NCBI GenBank assembly: GCA_964578835.1
Contig: CAZOEL010000015.1
Span: 1-64,000 of the forward strand
Source of the DNA: CAZOEL01 sp964578835
GTDB taxonomy: Bacteria; Desulfobacterota; Syntrophobacteria; Syntrophobacterales; Syntrophobacteraceae
Direction: 5' to 3'
Length of the DNA stretch: 64,000 nt
Positions 1-7,917 of this stretch are shown piece after piece. The position numbers and the translations under genes were made by a program. Positions within the stretch are counted from its first letter, which is position 1. Every line of letters starts with the position of its first letter. The notes beneath the pieces were generated by a model. It was not told the DNA's origin. It ran no database searches and saw nothing but the letters and a program-made list of their open reading frames with translations.

Positions 1-65
1 CCTAGTCAACTTGTTCCTTACTGCCATTTACCCTTTTCTTTAACATACAAGGGCTTGGAGAATGT

Positions 66-128
66 GGCGGATCTATGACCCGGGGCGTTGCCCCGGGCTA
101 TGATATTTCGCCCTTTCAGGGCTGACTC
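66..128. repeat. Intergenic palindromic repeat unit
   Basis: The spacer before the histidine kinase holds two adjacent short palindromes: a GC-rich one (CCCGGGGC / GCCCCGGG around a TT centre, about 80-98) and a second one (CGCCCTTTCAGGGC, about 110-123). Such paired units are common as dispersed intergenic repeats in environmental bacteria. I see no gene in positions 1-273. Function unknown; I base this on the visible symmetry only. Confidence 0.45.
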
Positions 129-180
129 CAACGCAGAAGTGACTGGAATAGAGGCTAAGCCGGAGTTAGGATTTTGCAAT

Positions 181-205
181 CATCGCAGAACAAGTTAGCC
201 CTGGG
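181..205 (+). repeat. Dispersed 25-bp repeat, copy 1
   Basis: A 25-base segment beginning CATCGCAGAACAAGTTAGCC is identical to positions 41008-41032, about 40.8 kb away, in the same orientation. Both copies lie in spacers just upstream of a plus-strand gene (histidine kinase; tadA). A match of this length is not expected by chance in 64 kb, so this is a dispersed repeat family of unknown function. Confidence 0.7.
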
Positions 206-273
206 ATCATCAGGCTCTGCGTTGCAGGAGAGAATCATCTTTCAAGACCGCGCTCCCCATTCCGAGGAATGTC

Positions 274-1740
274 ATGAGAAGTCTTTTTGCGAAAATCTTC
301 CTCTGGTTCTGGCTGGCGATGACGTCGATCACAGTCGCGTCTCTGCTGCTGGCGGTAACAACCGAATCTCATCCTCTTTTCGCCCCGGGATGGCTCAGAT
401 TCCTGGTGCAGTCGATAAAAGAAAGCAGAGAATCCCAAGACTCGCGTTCTTCAGCCGGCAGATGGATGCGAGTGACGGAAGGCGCGTTGAAGCTCTCCGG
501 CCATACGGCCGCAGAGATATTCGAGCGCAACGGCCTGTCCGCTTTTTCCAGCTACGTTGGACGAATAGAGCGATCGACCCGCATTCGCCTTTTCTTCCTC
601 GATGACCGGAACAAAGAAGTATCCGGTAGGCCGCTTCCCGAAGCTGTGGAGGAACTGGGCGTCGAAGTGTGGAGGAGCGGCGAGTCGGAGCTCAGGAGAT
701 CCGGCGGCTATTTGCTCCTGGCGCACCGGGTGCGGGGGCCGAGCATGCAAAAATACGTCATCGTCGGCCGATTGCCCGATAGGCGCTTCGGCTTGTTCAG
801 CTACGAGCCTTATGAGCTTCTGATGCATCTCGCGGCTATTCTGTTCACGGCTGGAGTTGTCTGCTACTGGCTTGCGCGCTACATAACCTCGCCTATTCAC
901 AAGTTGCAGACGGCGACGCGCCGAATCGCCGGAGGCGATCTCACGGTGCGCGTCGGGGCTGAGCTGGGAAACAGGAAGGATGAAATCGCCGATCTCGGAG
1001 CAGCCTTCGATATCATGGCTTCCCGGATAAAGTCTTTGATGAGCGCTCAGCATCGCTTGCTTCAAGATATTTCCCATGAGCTGCGCTCGCCTCTGGCGCG
1101 CCTTGGAATCGCCCTTGAACTGGCGAGACAGAGCGAAGGCGCTGAAGCCCACGCAGCTCTGGATAGAATAGAACGGGAAGCAGGCCGCCTGAACGAGCTC
1201 ATTCAACGACTGCTCGTGGTTTCTCGTTTGGAAAGTGAGGAGGAGCGGATAAAGATGGAGCCCCTTCCTCTAGTGCGCCTTCTGGAGGAAATAGCTTCCG
1301 ATGCTGAAATCGAGGCTCAAAGCCGCAATTGCTCCATACGCATCATCGCAGAGAAAGAAAGCGCCGTGTTGGGCTCGGAAGACCTTCTGCGAAGCGCGTT
1401 CGAAAACATCGTCCGCAATGCCGTGAGCTACACCGCTGAAGGAACGGAAGTGGAAATTACCGTCGAATCGAAAGAAGAAGCAGATGAAAAGATTACAATC
1501 ATCGAAGTAAAAGATCACGGACCGGGCGTTCCGGAGGAAGCGCTTTCCGATCTCTTTCGGCCTTTCTATAGAGTGGGTGAAGCGCGCGACCGCACGAGAG
1601 GAGGAGTAGGGCTTGGGCTCAGCATCGCCGAGCGTGCGATAAAGCTGCACGGCGGCGCAGTCGCGGCCTCCAATGCGCCTGACGGCGGTCTCGTCGTATC
1701 GGTGCGGCTTCGCGCAACGGGAATGGATGCCCAGGCTTGA
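274..1740 (+). CDS. Two-component sensor histidine kinase (HAMP, HisKA, HATPase_c)
   Basis: A 488-residue membrane-bound sensor kinase of the CpxA/EnvZ type, expected to autophosphorylate on histidine and pass phosphate to a response regulator. An N-terminal membrane segment (about residues 7-28) is followed by a periplasmic loop, a second membrane segment (about 184-204), a HAMP linker (about 205-258) and the HisKA helix with ISHELRSPLAR, phospho-acceptor His268. The ATPase domain has an N box (NAVSYT, about 375), the G1 box DHGPGVP and the G2 box GVGLGLSI. The ATG at 274 follows GAGGA. No response regulator is adjacent: the 273 bases upstream are non-coding and the next gene downstream is on the other strand, so the partner is either beyond the window edge or elsewhere. 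The stimulus is unknown; the arrangement suggests envelope sensing. Confidence 0.93.
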   Translation: MRSLFAKIFLWFWLAMTSITVASLLLAVTTESHPLFAPGWLRFLVQSIKESRESQDSRSSAGRWMRVTEGALKLSGHTAAEIFERNGLSAFSSYVGRIERSTRIRLFFLDDRNKEVSGRPLPEAVEELGVEVWRSGESELRRSGGYLLLAHRVRGPSMQKYVIVGRLPDRRFGLFSYEPYELLMHLAAILFTAGVVCYWLARYITSPIHKLQTATRRIAGGDLTVRVGAELGNRKDEIADLGAAFDIMASRIKSLMSAQHRLLQDISHELRSPLARLGIALELARQSEGAEAHAALDRIEREAGRLNELIQRLLVVSRLESEEERIKMEPLPLVRLLEEIASDAEIEAQSRNCSIRIIAEKESAVLGSEDLLRSAFENIVRNAVSYTAEGTEVEITVESKEEADEKITIIEVKDHGPGVPEEALSDLFRPFYRVGEARDRTRGGVGLGLSIAERAIKLHGGAVAASNAPDGGLVVSVRLRATGMDAQA

Positions 1741-1768
1741 AGGCGGATAAGGTGGGTTGAGTTGAGCA

Positions 1769-1784
1769 GAGCGAAACCCAACCA
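1769..1784. repeat. Dispersed GAGCGAAACCCAACCA repeat half-site, copy 1
   Basis: The 78-bp spacer between the convergent kinase and cbiQ contains a stem (GGTGGGTT at 1751 pairing with AACCCAACC at 1775). Its right half, 16 bases, recurs identically at 20967-20982. It may act as a transcription end for either gene, though no long T-run follows. It looks like a degenerate dispersed palindrome. Confidence 0.45.
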
Positions 1785-1818
1785 CAAATTTCTTCCCCTT
1801 TCTTGTGTGGACCTGTAC

Positions 1819-2775
1819 TCAGAGGAATCGCGCTAATAGCGCACCCCAGAAGCGGTCAACGGCAAGGAGGAGAATGCCGCCGAACATCCAGGCGCCCGCC
1901 TTCAGCCAGTCGCTTCTTCGCGCATGCAGCTCCTTTTGGCCTCGGATCGAGCCGTCATAGCCCCTGGCGAGCATTGCGTCATGAACCCGCTCGGTTCTCT
2001 CGAAGCTCCTGACCAGGATCATGCCGAGAAAGTTTCCCATTGCTTTCAGCGTATCGAGGCTGGTTTCCTTCTTGAATCCCCGGGCGGCCATCCCTTTGCT
2101 CATCCGGCTCGCTTCATGCCGGAAAACGTAGATGTACCGGTGCGAAAGCAGAATCATCTGGCAGACCGCGGATGGAACTTTCAGGCTCGCGAGGGCGTGA
2201 ATGGTGGCCGAGAAAGGCGAAGTGGAAAGAAGCGGCTCGACCATTATCGCTATGGCGGAAGCCTTGAGACAGATGAGCAAAGCCAGGAGAAAGCCCCTCA
2301 GGTTGAACGAAACGAAGGTTGCGGAAGTGAAAACGAACAGAGTGTCTCCGCTCTTTGCCGGCGCGGTGATGGGCATGACCACGAGAAACATCCCAAGGAA
2401 CGCTCCCATGGCGGCAAGCCTTTTCAGCGGATAGCGGAATGGGATGCGCGCCGCGGCGACAGACGCGACGGAAATGAGGAGCGCAGCGCACGCAATTTCT
2501 ATTCGACTAATCGAGGCCATGCAGAAGATGAAGAAAAGAAGGGAGACGATCTTCATTCTGGGGTCCCACCGATGAAAGGGCGACTCGAGGGCCGCCTGCG
2601 AATCGATGGCGGGAATGCTCCAATCCCGCTCCCTTTCCTTTCCGTCTCCATTGTCTCGAGGGGGCCGGGAAGTTCTGAGGGCAAAAAAGGCGCTTGCCCA
2701 TAAAAGGAGTAGCAGGCCCAACGCCATGAACAGGTATGAAAGCGGCAGCTCCCGAAAATTGATAGACGTCTCCAT
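1819..2775 (-). CDS. cbiQ: ECF transporter T component (CbiQ/NikQ-type permease)
   Basis: A 318-residue integral membrane protein, the energy-coupling (T) component of a cobalt or nickel ECF importer, which connects the substrate-binding CbiM subunit to the ATPases. Several hydrophobic segments are present and the two Ala-Arg-Gly coupling motifs typical of EcfT proteins are visible (MAARGF and MLARGY). It is longer than usual because of an extra N-terminal membrane helix and a charged linker (residues 1-60) that may stand in for a PDGLE/CbiN-like extension. I place the start at ATG 2775, five bases after the cbiM stop; the reading frame stays open further upstream but overlaps cbiM. The expected ATPase gene (cbiO/nikO) does not follow: the next gene is a convergent histidine kinase. 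Confidence 0.9.
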   Translation of the reverse strand: METSINFRELPLSYLFMALGLLLLLWASAFFALRTSRPPRDNGDGKERERDWSIPAIDSQAALESPFHRWDPRMKIVSLLFFIFCMASISRIEIACAALLISVASVAAARIPFRYPLKRLAAMGAFLGMFLVVMPITAPAKSGDTLFVFTSATFVSFNLRGFLLALLICLKASAIAIMVEPLLSTSPFSATIHALASLKVPSAVCQMILLSHRYIYVFRHEASRMSKGMAARGFKKETSLDTLKAMGNFLGMILVRSFERTERVHDAMLARGYDGSIRGQKELHARRSDWLKAGAWMFGGILLLAVDRFWGALLARFL

Positions 2776-2780
2776 CGTTC

Positions 2781-3398
2781 TTACCGCGTAATGGGGGGAA
2801 AAGCCGCATTGAGAAGCTCCGGCTTCACCTTGTAGAGAAAAGAAACGGCGAATGCCGAAATGGCGGCTTCTATCGCCAGAACGGGAAGATGCGCATACAT
2901 CGCGATCTTGGCGACTCCAAAGAAGTCCTCGCCGCCCGTAACGAGAAGGAGCGCCAGAAGCAGGACGGAAAGAACAATTCCAAGCGCGCCGGCAAAAGCG
3001 CCTGCGACCACATTCCGAGTAATGCCGCTCCCTTTCGTCTTTCGGAACGCCCAACCGGCAATGAGGGCCGGGATGCCCATCATCACCGAATTGGCGCCAA
3101 TGGCGGTGATCCCGCCGAACTGGAACAGGAGGCTCTGCAGAGCAATTCCAAGCGCAATGGAAATAAACGAGCTGTTGCCGAGGAGTATCCCGACGAGTCC
3201 GGGAATAAGAAGATGCACGCTCGTGGGACCTATGGGAACATGGATGAGGGAAGCCACAAAAAAGGCGGAAGTCACCACGGCGATTTTCGGGAAGTCCTGA
3301 GGATTTGTTTTTCTGGCGGTCCAGGCTATGAGCGCAACGCTGGCCGCAAATCCACCCAGGGTTACGGAGGTCGGGAGCACGCCATCAGAGATATGCAT
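2781..3398 (-). CDS. cbiM: Energy-coupling factor substrate-binding protein CbiM/NikM
   Basis: A 205-residue membrane protein, the metal-specific S component of a Ni2+/Co2+ ECF importer. The N-terminus MHISDGVLP is diagnostic: in this family His2 and nearby residues form the metal site, and the start codon is therefore fixed. Hydrophobic segments cover most of the protein, with the conserved stretches HVPIGPTSVH and GGITAIGANS. The gene is directly followed by cbiQ (five-base gap) and preceded by two small accessory genes and a DUF4198 gene on the same strand, the NikKLMQ-type set known from deltaproteobacteria. Nickel is the likelier substrate given that set, but cobalt cannot be excluded from sequence alone. 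Confidence 0.93.
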   Translation of the reverse strand: MHISDGVLPTSVTLGGFAASVALIAWTARKTNPQDFPKIAVVTSAFFVASLIHVPIGPTSVHLLIPGLVGILLGNSSFISIALGIALQSLLFQFGGITAIGANSVMMGIPALIAGWAFRKTKGSGITRNVVAGAFAGALGIVLSVLLLALLLVTGGEDFFGVAKIAMYAHLPVLAIEAAISAFAVSFLYKVKPELLNAAFPPITR

Positions 3399-3458
3399 AC
3401 GCTGCCTTTTTCATGCTGAAGCCTTTAAATCCTTTCATGATGAACGGGGACAATGCCG

Positions 3459-3830
3459 CTATCTGCGCCTTTCTTTCAAGCCATGGATGTAGAGCGCGAT
3501 TCCGGCCAAACCGAAGATGTAGCCCAGCCCGGAGAAAATTTCTTTCAAACCGGGCTTCGCAATATCCTCCCTCAGCGCGGCGATCTCGCGCTTGAGCTGG
3601 CCCGACTCTCTCGATATCAGGCTCTTTTGCTGCTGAAGAAGCTCTACGAGCTCTTTACATTCTACCGAGGAGGGATGATTCTCGAACGCTGGAGCGATTG
3701 CTCCACCCTGAGCCTGCGGCAGGCTCTCCCGGGCGGGCTCGCCGCCTTCTTCCGCCGCTCCAAGCACAACACCCGGTATGAAGAACAAAAGGAAGACGAA
3801 TCGCAGAACCGCCCTGTGCTTCGATCGCAT
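3459..3830 (-). CDS. Small coiled-coil membrane protein, C-terminal half of a split NikL-like subunit
   Basis: A 123-residue protein with a signal peptide (cleavage near residues 24-26), a coiled-coil of about 35 residues rich in Lys, Glu and Leu (about 58-95) and one C-terminal membrane helix (IFSGLGYIFGLAGIALYI). In related bacteria the periplasmic beta domain and this coiled-coil plus helix are joined in a single NikL protein. Here they are two genes only three bases apart. It probably anchors or docks accessory components to the CbiM/CbiQ permease. The assignment is inferred from position and domain layout, not from a catalytic motif. Confidence 0.7.
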   Translation of the reverse strand: MRSKHRAVLRFVFLLFFIPGVVLGAAEEGGEPARESLPQAQGGAIAPAFENHPSSVECKELVELLQQQKSLISRESGQLKREIAALREDIAKPGLKEIFSGLGYIFGLAGIALYIHGLKERRR

Positions 3831-3833
3831 CGC

Positions 3834-4169
3834 CTACTCTCCGAGCTCGCTTTTCTTCAGGACGAAAGTATTCTTATGTCCCATGGACGCATTGATCACA
3901 ATGGTCAGGTCATCTCTTTTGGGGATAGGGATCACGCATTTCCCTTCCTTGTCGGTAACCCCTTCGGCAACTTTTGCCTTTTGGCTGTCCAGGATTTCGA
4001 TCGCCCCGTTCTCGACGGCCTTCCCATCCGGGAAATAGCTCTCAACATGAATCTTGCCATCCTCTACGTAAGCAAAGACATTGACCTTGTGCGCATAGGC
4101 CGGCCCCGCGAGAGCGGCGCAAACCAGGAGGCAAGCCACTACATAACATTTCAGAAGTCTAAGGTACAT
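3834..4169 (-). CDS. nikL: Periplasmic NikL-like metal-uptake accessory protein
   Basis: A 111-residue exported protein: signal peptide ending AGPAYA (about residue 26), then HKVNVFAYVEDGKIHVESYF, the start of a small beta-sandwich (carboxypeptidase-regulatory-like) domain characteristic of accessory subunits of deltaproteobacterial nickel ECF transporters. The His immediately after the predicted cleavage site could bind metal. It lacks the coiled-coil and membrane helix that normally complete NikL; those are encoded by the next gene three bases downstream. The ATG at 4169 is consistent with the signal peptide. Confidence 0.75.
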   Translation of the reverse strand: MYLRLLKCYVVACLLVCAALAGPAYAHKVNVFAYVEDGKIHVESYFPDGKAVENGAIEILDSQKAKVAEGVTDKEGKCVIPIPKRDDLTIVINASMGHKNTFVLKKSELGE

Positions 4170-4262
4170 GGAACTTTCCTCGTCTTGGCGAAAACGGCTG
4201 ATCCGGGATTTGCGCTCGGAACGCTTAGGGCAAATAGATGCGTGGCGCGGCTCCCGAATTCG

Positions 4263-5066
4263 TTATTTCATATCGATTGTTCGAACCCAATAGACGGCTC
4301 CGATTTCGACAGCTTTTGGTTTTCCATCCTTTTTGAGCTTCCAGGCCGCATCGTTCAGGGCGGCAAAGCCCCACCAGCCGGCCCTCGGCATGGCGTAGTG
4401 GAAAATCCCGTTCTTATCCGCCTTGACCACCTGGGTCACATACGGATCGGACGGAGCCTTGACCTCACCCTTCTCGCCCGCTGATTCGTTGAGATATTCC
4501 ACTTCAATTTCGGCGTTCGGAACGGGCTTTCCTTTGACAAGCACCTGCCCGGTGAAGATGTTCCCGGTCCAGAAGCCGTAAGGACGGGTAAGCGGGATGA
4601 TCTCGGTTTCAAGTCCGACCGGGCTGTCCCAGCCCTCCTCGAGGCCCAGGGCATTCACGCAAACCTTCGTGTAATGCACTATGAACTTATCCTCGGCAGG
4701 CTCCCAGTATGGCGCCGGTTCGACAAAGAAAGTGTAGTCGCCCGGCCTCTTTATGGTGAAATTGGTTTTCCAGGCGGAAAAGTCCTCGTTTTGATCCGGG
4801 CCTTTCCCGCGGAAGCTCTTGAGAGAACCGAGGAGATCCTGGATTTTTCCTTTGTGCAGGACGCCGAACCGCTTCGGTTTTTCCATCTCCATGTAATGCC
4901 CTTCCATGGGATGGATGAACTTCACCTCCAGATCGATTGTCTTGGGATCTTCCTGAGTGACTATGTCATCCGAAGGGGTGATCACCCCAAAATGAGCCCA
5001 CACTGAGGGGACGAAGGCTAAGAGCCCAATGGCGCACAGAAAACCAACCGTACGAAATCGCATCAT
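4263..5066 (-). CDS. nikK: DUF4198 periplasmic protein (NikK-like)
   Basis: A 267-residue exported protein, first gene of the metal-uptake cluster. I choose ATG 5066 because AAGGAGG lies five bases upstream and it gives a clean signal peptide ending PSVWA; an earlier frame extension lacks both. Mature protein starts HFGVITPSDDIVT, followed by the DUF4198 beta-sandwich with KFIHPMEGHYMEME, a His/Met/Glu-rich segment suited to metal binding. DUF4198 proteins accompany nickel/cobalt ECF transporters (NikK) and probably capture or deliver the ion in the periplasm. A 93-base gap separates it from nikL. I did not find a clear NikR operator or a cobalamin riboswitch upstream. Confidence 0.82.
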   Translation of the reverse strand: MMRFRTVGFLCAIGLLAFVPSVWAHFGVITPSDDIVTQEDPKTIDLEVKFIHPMEGHYMEMEKPKRFGVLHKGKIQDLLGSLKSFRGKGPDQNEDFSAWKTNFTIKRPGDYTFFVEPAPYWEPAEDKFIVHYTKVCVNALGLEEGWDSPVGLETEIIPLTRPYGFWTGNIFTGQVLVKGKPVPNAEIEVEYLNESAGEKGEVKAPSDPYVTQVVKADKNGIFHYAMPRAGWWGFAALNDAAWKLKKDGKPKAVEIGAVYWVRTIDMK

Positions 5067-5523
5067 GCTTTCCTCCTTACATGGAAGTGCGCCGCTCGAA
5101 AAGCGGCGAAAATCTTCAAACCGCCTCCCCGCGGGAGCGGCGCGCTCAATGGTCTTCATGACCTCACGATTATGAAAAGAATGAGATTGCTGGAAGGGAG
5201 CTCGATTTAGGCGCTTCATGGCCTCGCTGGGAAGCTTCAGCTACCCGGTAATGCCCATGTAGACCAATTCCCGCCGAGTGTCAATGTGGAAGTTGGTTGT
5301 CTCGGCACTTCTCATTAGCGTCGTTTGATGATAGGCCATAACCGGGGATGCCGAGCTTATTTCCCTATTCACAAGCATGACCAAACTCAGAACTGCGGCT
5401 ATACGGGATGGAATCTTGACCAACTGCTCATCGGATACCATATTGGTAAAATGTCGTCGCCACAATGCGCAAGGGAGCCCAGCCCCCTTTATTGCCAACG
5501 TTTACGGAATTTACGGAGGGAAA

Positions 5524-6279
5524 ATGGAAAGTCGTGCGAGAGAGTTCCGTGTGAAGTTGATGAGATGCGCGCCGGCCGCTATCCTCGGCGCCGTTTTTCT
5601 GTTCTCTTCCTGCCTGGCGGACGAGGGCAAAAAGCTCACGGACCCGAAGGAGAGGGAGAGCTACAGCTTCGGGTACCAGTTCGGCGAGACTATCAAGAGG
5701 CAGGGCATGGAGATAAACATGGACGTTTATACCTCCGGCATCAAGGATGCGCTTGAAGGTAAAGCCCCCCTCATGAGCCAGGAGGAAATCAGGGCGACCC
5801 TGATGGAAGCCCAGAAAAGAGCTGCGGCTGCCCGTCAAGCCGAACAAAAGAAGAAGGCCGAAGAGAACCTCGCCGCAGGGAAGGCATTTCTGGAGGAGAA
5901 CAAGAAGAAAGAGGGCGTGACCGTCCTTCCCAGCGGGCTCCAGTACAAGGTGCTGAAGGAAGGAGCAGGAAAAACGCCGAAGTCTTCCGACATGGTAACG
6001 GTGCAGTATAAGGGAACGCATATCGACGGAACCGAGTTCGACAGTTCCTACAAACGAAATGAACCTGCGAAATTTGCTGTCGATAAAGTGATCAAGGGTT
6101 GGACAGAAGCATTGCAGCTCATGAAAGAAGGCTCCAAGTGGCAGCTCTACATTCCCCCCGAGCTTGGCTATGGCGAGAGGGGCACTAGAGGCATAGGACC
6201 CAACAGCGCCTTGATCTTTGAAGTTGAGCTGCTGTCTGTCGGGACGTCAGGGAAAACGCCCACGGGGTCGCCTCAATGA
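5524..6279 (+). CDS. FKBP-type peptidyl-prolyl isomerase, lipoprotein (FkpA/Mip-like)
   Basis: A 251-residue periplasmic folding helper. The ATG at 5524 follows GGAGGG and gives a lipoprotein signal with lipobox FSSC, lipidated Cys30. Residues about 38-130 form the dimerisation domain of FkpA/Mip proteins (YSFGYQFGETIKRQG, then a Lys/Glu/Ala-rich helix), and the C-terminal FKBP fold (about 145-240) has VTVQYKGTHIDGTEFDSSY, VIKGWTEALQLMKEG and YGERG-PNSALIFEVELL, which carry the usual active-site aromatic residues. The frame is open upstream to 5377 but that part has no export signal. It stands alone between divergent and intergenic DNA. Confidence 0.94.
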   Translation: MESRAREFRVKLMRCAPAAILGAVFLFSSCLADEGKKLTDPKERESYSFGYQFGETIKRQGMEINMDVYTSGIKDALEGKAPLMSQEEIRATLMEAQKRAAAARQAEQKKKAEENLAAGKAFLEENKKKEGVTVLPSGLQYKVLKEGAGKTPKSSDMVTVQYKGTHIDGTEFDSSYKRNEPAKFAVDKVIKGWTEALQLMKEGSKWQLYIPPELGYGERGTRGIGPNSALIFEVELLSVGTSGKTPTGSPQ

Positions 6280-6493
6280 AAAATGGTAAGCGAATCGTCA
6301 TCTTGGTTTTCTTGTGGCCATGAAACTGATGGGAGATCCTATCCTTCTGTCATGTGCGTTCCCGGCAAGGACATCGAGAAGTGAATGCTCTCGAGGAAAG
6401 AGTTACACACTCGCCGGCTTTTCATGTACAATCATCCCGATCGAGGTTGCAATCCCTTAACATCTCCGAGAATCTTCAGCAAAAGGATGCCCC

Positions 6494-6649
6494 ATGCCGA
6501 TCAACAAGGACAAAGCAAAGGCGGTGGAGAAAGAAAGCAAGAAGGAGCTGGAGAAGGTCAGGAAGGGAGTGGCGGTTCGGCCCACCATGAAAGAGTTGCT
6601 CATGGAGGCTCAGACCACGATGCCGTCACAGAGTGGGAAGACCGAATAA
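6494..6649 (+). CDS. Small Lys/Glu-rich hypothetical protein
   Basis: A 51-codon frame too short for usual calling. The product starts MPINKDKAKAVEKESKKELE, is strongly charged and helical, and ends SQSGKTE. A weak AAAGGA precedes the ATG. It could be a genuine small protein or an antitoxin-like remnant. Nothing recognisable sits next to it: a spacer with palindromes follows. I do not recognise the family. Confidence 0.35.
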   Translation: MPINKDKAKAVEKESKKELEKVRKGVAVRPTMKELLMEAQTTMPSQSGKTE

Positions 6650-6696
6650 CTGGACGTTTGTTGCCAAGCCCCAAACCATTAGTTTTTACATTTTAT

Positions 6697-6726
6697 CCGT
6701 CATGCCGGCGAAAGCCGGCATGACGG
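6697..6726. repeat. Perfect 13-bp palindrome with GAAA loop
   Basis: CCGTCATGCCGGC, loop GAAA, then the exact complement. This is the widespread TCATxCC...GGxATGA class of intergenic palindromes; a relative lies inside the element at 14489-14585. It could fold as a stable hairpin in RNA. No T-run follows on either strand, so I do not call it a terminator. The rest of 6650-6948 holds nothing else I can identify. Confidence 0.7.
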
Positions 6727-6948
6727 AACTGGCGCCTCGCGATGTGAAGAAATTCTAGTTAGGCTGCGAACTTGCAGCATTCCCATGATGATCGACGCAG
6801 ACAATATTGTCCGAGCGCGATCAAGGAAGGGCCAGAGGCTTAGAAAATTTGGCCTTTTGAGCCGCAGCCTGAGCTCCCCGGACGATGCGCAGAGATTTTT
6901 TGAGGTTGTTGGTTCCATGCTTCTCCATATTTGAAGGAGTTTATCTTT

Positions 6949-7347
6949 ATGACATCTGATCTGGTAGAGGTCTATAGCTCCGGCACAATGACCTCGGAGC
7001 AGTTGGATGACCGGCTGAGCTTTTTTTCCTCTTTGAACGAAAGAAAAGGCCTTTACCTGCAGGCTGCGGCGCTTGCAAAAACGTACAAGAGAGTCAGGAT
7101 CGAGCATATGCTTCTCGGGATGCAGACCAGATCTTTTAACCTGGAAGCTCTGCCCGATGATTTCCAACCGCTTGACAAGGAGCCGCATCTTGACCTGTGG
7201 CAGCCTTTTATTACTCCAGACAAAGAAGGACAGCTCGAGGAATGGCTCGCCAACCCGAAGAGCTCCAAGCGGTTCGTGGCTGCATCGGTTGAAGATATGC
7301 GCCGGAAGATCGGGCTATTAGAGGAAAAGCTCGGGACAGCGGTTTGA
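6949..7347 (+). CDS. Hypothetical protein, 132 aa
   Basis: A soluble, mixed-charge protein beginning MTSDLVEVYSSGTM. The ATG at 6949 is preceded by GAAGGAG at the right distance; a TTG 18 bases earlier lies inside that ribosome-binding site and is unlikely. The C-terminal third is helical (VEDMRRKIGLLEEKLG). No signal peptide, membrane segment or known motif is visible and I do not recognise the family. It is followed by a very strong palindromic terminator. Confidence 0.75.
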   Translation: MTSDLVEVYSSGTMTSEQLDDRLSFFSSLNERKGLYLQAAALAKTYKRVRIEHMLLGMQTRSFNLEALPDDFQPLDKEPHLDLWQPFITPDKEGQLEEWLANPKSSKRFVAASVEDMRRKIGLLEEKLGTAV

Positions 7348-7368
7348 TCTTTGCTGAACGCCAAGCTG

Positions 7369-7432
7369 AAAAAGTTGTTGGCGCGCATAAGGGTTGGGGT
7401 ACGCCAACCCTTATGCGCGCCAACAACTTTTT
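7369..7432. terminator. 29-bp perfect inverted repeat, bidirectional terminator
   Basis: Positions 7369-7397 are the exact complement of 7404-7432, with a six-base loop (GGTACG). The stem starts with AAAAA and ends with TTTTT, so RNA from either strand would end in a U-run after a GC-rich hairpin. It follows the 132-aa gene and would end its transcript. An imperfect continuation outside the stem (CAAGCT / AGCTTG) lengthens the symmetry further. Confidence 0.85.
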
Positions 7433-7627
7433 TCTGTTGAGCTTGAGGCCTTAATTCACATTATAGAATCAAGCTCATCGCGCCAGCATGTCCCTCTAAA
7501 TTTCTCGCGGCGATGCGATGCTTTATGCTAAAATATGCGCTCTTCATTTTTTAAGGTCGGCAATGGAGGAAAGTGGAATAGGTGGAATAATCAAACAAAA
7601 GGGGCGCATATGTGAAGACGGAATAGT

Positions 7628-7840
7628 TTGGGATCATACCATTTGGTAGGCATCGTGGGCATATGTTTGGGTGGTCGCGCCGCCATGCAATCCGATGAAT
7701 GGCGTGGCCGGGGCGTGTTGAGGGAAGAGGTCGCTCCGCCAGGAATCGAGAAGAACTATACACCTCCGCCTTCACTGCCAAACCGACCGGCTCCACCTGA
7801 AAAGACATTAACTGAATCGTTACTCACGGCCGCTGTTTGA
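7628..7840 (+). CDS. Hypothetical proline-rich small protein (uncertain)
   Basis: A 70-codon frame beginning at TTG with a short hydrophobic stretch (LVGIVGICLGG) followed by a proline-rich tail (NYTPPPSLPNRPAPPEKT). An internal ATG at 7685 would give 51 residues. It ends close to the L,D-transpeptidase-like lipoprotein gene. Codon choice looks plausible but there is no clear ribosome-binding site and no known family, so this may be non-coding. Confidence 0.28.
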   Translation: MGSYHLVGIVGICLGGRAAMQSDEWRGRGVLREEVAPPGIEKNYTPPPSLPNRPAPPEKTLTESLLTAAV

Positions 7841-7917
7841 CGAAAATGGGGCGGGTATATATTACATTGATTCTGGACAAGAGAGACATGCTAGTGAGGC
7901 GGGAGAGAGCAAACAAT

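Noticed and set aside
5067..5523. Possible cobalamin riboswitch or NikR site before the metal-uptake genes
   Set aside because: No B12-box or conserved core in the right order, and no clear NikR dyad.
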